Of a stretch of 28,273 nt of DNA, positions 26,651 to 28,273 are shown piece after piece. The notes under the pieces were generated by a model. It was not told where the DNA came from and did no database searches. It saw nothing but the letters and a program-made list of their open reading frames with translations. A program made the translations under genes and the position numbers. Position 1 is the first letter of the stretch. Every line of letters starts with the position of its first letter. This stretch comes from Nemertoderma westbladi. Its lineage: Eukaryota; Xenacoelomorpha; Nemertodermatida; Nemertodermatidae. Location: positions 1-28,273 of the forward strand of contig JAUCBJ010003205.1 of the NCBI GenBank assembly GCA_032718475.1. The letters are read 5' to 3'.

Positions 26651-28083
26651 CTATTCAGTTAAACTGTTTTTCCTTTTTCTAAGAATAGGGGTAGATTCTT
26701 CAAAGTTTCTTGCAGTGAAATACAAACAGTAATGTTGGGTAATTAGGACGCAGTTTGTGCCAATGCAGACCAACCCCAACGAGAACTTCGTAAAATTCGT
26801 TAATATTGATATCCAATTATCACCATTGGCTGCGAGTATCACCATCTGTGTGACACTTAAGGTACCCCCACTGAAATCTAAAATAACCCTCCATATGCTC
26901 ACACCAATTGTAGATTTCTTTTTGTAGTTATTGTACATCTGGGGAAAGTATTTAATCAAAGTCAAAATTAGTTTGATGTATGAAACCAAGGTGATAAAAT
27001 ACAACCATAACAGAACCTGACTCAATGAGAGGACAGTGAGTAATCCTATAATGATACAGACAAGGCCCATTAATGCGACAGTCACCCTACTGACTGTCTG
27101 TGATCCTCTGTCGTAGACTACGCATTGTATACTTTCTATTGAAGCGGCGCAGAGGTTGTGTAAAGAGAACGCCAAGTCGTTTAGATGTACGGGATTGGTA
27201 CTGGAAGGGTAGAGGTACCGGTACTCCTTGTGAACTACTGGTATGTAATACATCCCGATGTTGTATAGCGCGTAACAGAAGAAACCAGCCTGTTAATGTA
27301 AAAGAATACATTTACAGTAACGGTTGGCAAAAAGTGATCAGAAGGTGTGCGTGCGTGACCGGGAGGAAAATGATACCGGGAGCTATAATATATATAATAA
27401 CAAAGGCGCTGGAGCTTATTCATGTATAAAACCAAGGAAGGGTTTTAAATTACAGTAAATTGAATGCGAATTCGCCATAAACATATGTTTAATCAATCCG
27501 GCATTCATATCATTTTGCTTTTAGTAACTAATAAACTAAACTTACCAAACTAATAAACGAAACTTACCAAGTGAAACACAATGTAATCCAAACTCAACCC
27601 AGATACACTCGTCCTTCTGTAATTGATCCATATCTGTGGGTAGACACAGGCAGCCCAGGCAGCCATATAGCTCCAACCAATCACAATAGAAAACCAATTA
27701 ACCAATGAACTGTGGACAACATCAACATTAACATTCAACTGATCGAGGCCGTTCCAGAACTGTCGATTAGCCTCCAATAACAGACTGCATGCCCCTGCAT
27801 CCACACCAAATACTGGAATTACTGCGATGCTATTATTGTTTGTACTTATCGAATAAGCCGTACATATAGAAGGGTTTATGCTGGTTGCGTTTATTTCGAT
27901 GTCGCAGTTGTCTGCAGAGGCTCGGTTGGGAACCACACTGGTGTTCGTTGTCTGTCCGACAACTATTGTCAATTTGTCGTCACTTATAATTAAAGTGAAG
28001 TCATCACATGATGATTCTGTTCTTATAGTTGTCAATAATAAACAGAGGAAAAATATATTTCTCGACGTGTCATTAAATTTCAT
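26651..28083 (-). CDS. CTNS: cystinosin (lysosomal cystine/H+ symporter), two exons
   Basis: Exon 1 spans 28083-27568 (172 codons, ATG start). Exon 2 spans 27289-26651 (212 codons plus stop). They are joined in phase 0 across a GT-AG intron, giving 384 residues; human cystinosin has 367. A signal-peptide-like start (LFFLCLLL-type core at about 10-20) precedes a lumenal domain with N-glycosylation sequons (NTS, NAT, NNS). A seven-helix PQ-loop core begins near 127. PQ loop 1 is VYPQIWINYRR (PQ at 149-150), followed by SGLSLDY. PQ loop 2 is YFPQMYNNYKKKS (PQ at about 288-289), followed by ILDFSGG (Asp310). The family exports cystine from lysosomes with protons. The C-terminal GYDQL sorting signal of the human protein is absent; an acidic EESTPIL could serve instead. 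One proton-site Asp appears to be Asn351. Confidence 0.93.
27290..27567 (-). other. 278-bp intron of the cystinosin gene
   Basis: The donor is TTG|GTAAGT with its G at 27567, and the acceptor is TTAACAG|GCTGG with its last base at 27290. Reading through either side gives a stop within a few codons. The first 22 bp of the intron are tandemly duplicated, which creates a second GTAAGT. Confidence 0.88.
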
Positions 28084-28273
28084 GATTATTGATACTTTTA
28101 CTTGTTGATACTACATATAAACCAGATGTTATTATGTATTTACGTTTTAAATTCTCGATCATCATTATCAAACCAATATAAACAGAAGCAACTAAAGTGG
28201 CACGCAGTACAGAATATAATCAGAACTGAATACGGTACACAGAGAACCCCGTCACCCAGGGGCGTTAATAGCA
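28084..28273. other. upstream flank of the cystinosin gene
   Basis: This AT-rich region should hold the 5' UTR and proximal promoter of the minus-strand cystinosin gene. I see no clear TATA or initiator element. Confidence 0.4.

Overview
The window looks like repeat-rich nuclear DNA from an invertebrate animal. It holds an intron-containing cystinosin gene, a fibrinogen-domain gene and many eukaryotic retroelements and DNA transposons. There are no bacterial operon signals. I cannot name the species. A sponge or another early-branching marine invertebrate is a guess from the mix of genes and repeats.

Layout. 1-841 has no gene. 842-1090 is a 7/14-bp minisatellite. 1213-7672 reads as one nested block. 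Short terminal inverted repeats rich in the palindrome GTGCCCGCGGGCAC enclose it, and an 11-bp near-identical direct repeat flanks it. It holds the remains of a Mutator-like (MULE) transposase whose C-terminus runs into about 30 copies of a proline-rich nonapeptide. It also holds a minus-strand LINE (endonuclease plus reverse transcriptase) and a decayed tRNA-Ser-like sequence. 8430-12075 is a pile of broken LINEs: an RT fragment, an endonuclease fragment joined to it in the opposite orientation, and a third LINE 3' end split by a 572-bp solo LTR with an exact 5-bp target duplication.

12496-20429 may be one minus-strand host gene. A first exon at 20030-20429 encodes a single-pass membrane protein with a short stalk. 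A last exon at 12496-13160 encodes a fibrinogen-related domain. The splice phases fit. The intervening 6.9 kb would be an intron, and it carries a 5.1-kb array of about 189 copies of a 27-bp unit, itself enclosed by 17-23 bp inverted repeats. An 11-bp minisatellite lies directly 5' of the first exon.

20868-24666 is again mobile DNA: a retroelement C-terminal fragment, a Penelope-like element that lost its RT core but kept its GIY-YIG region, and a 1.3-kb element with ~170-bp inverted repeats and a perfect 8-bp target duplication. 25707-26611 is a fold-back (MITE-like) element. 26651-28083 is a two-exon minus-strand cystinosin gene, the best-supported host gene here.

The host genes (cystine export from lysosomes; a putative cell-surface fibrinogen-domain protein) show no sign of working together. 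The dominant theme is nested transposition and tandem-repeat expansion.
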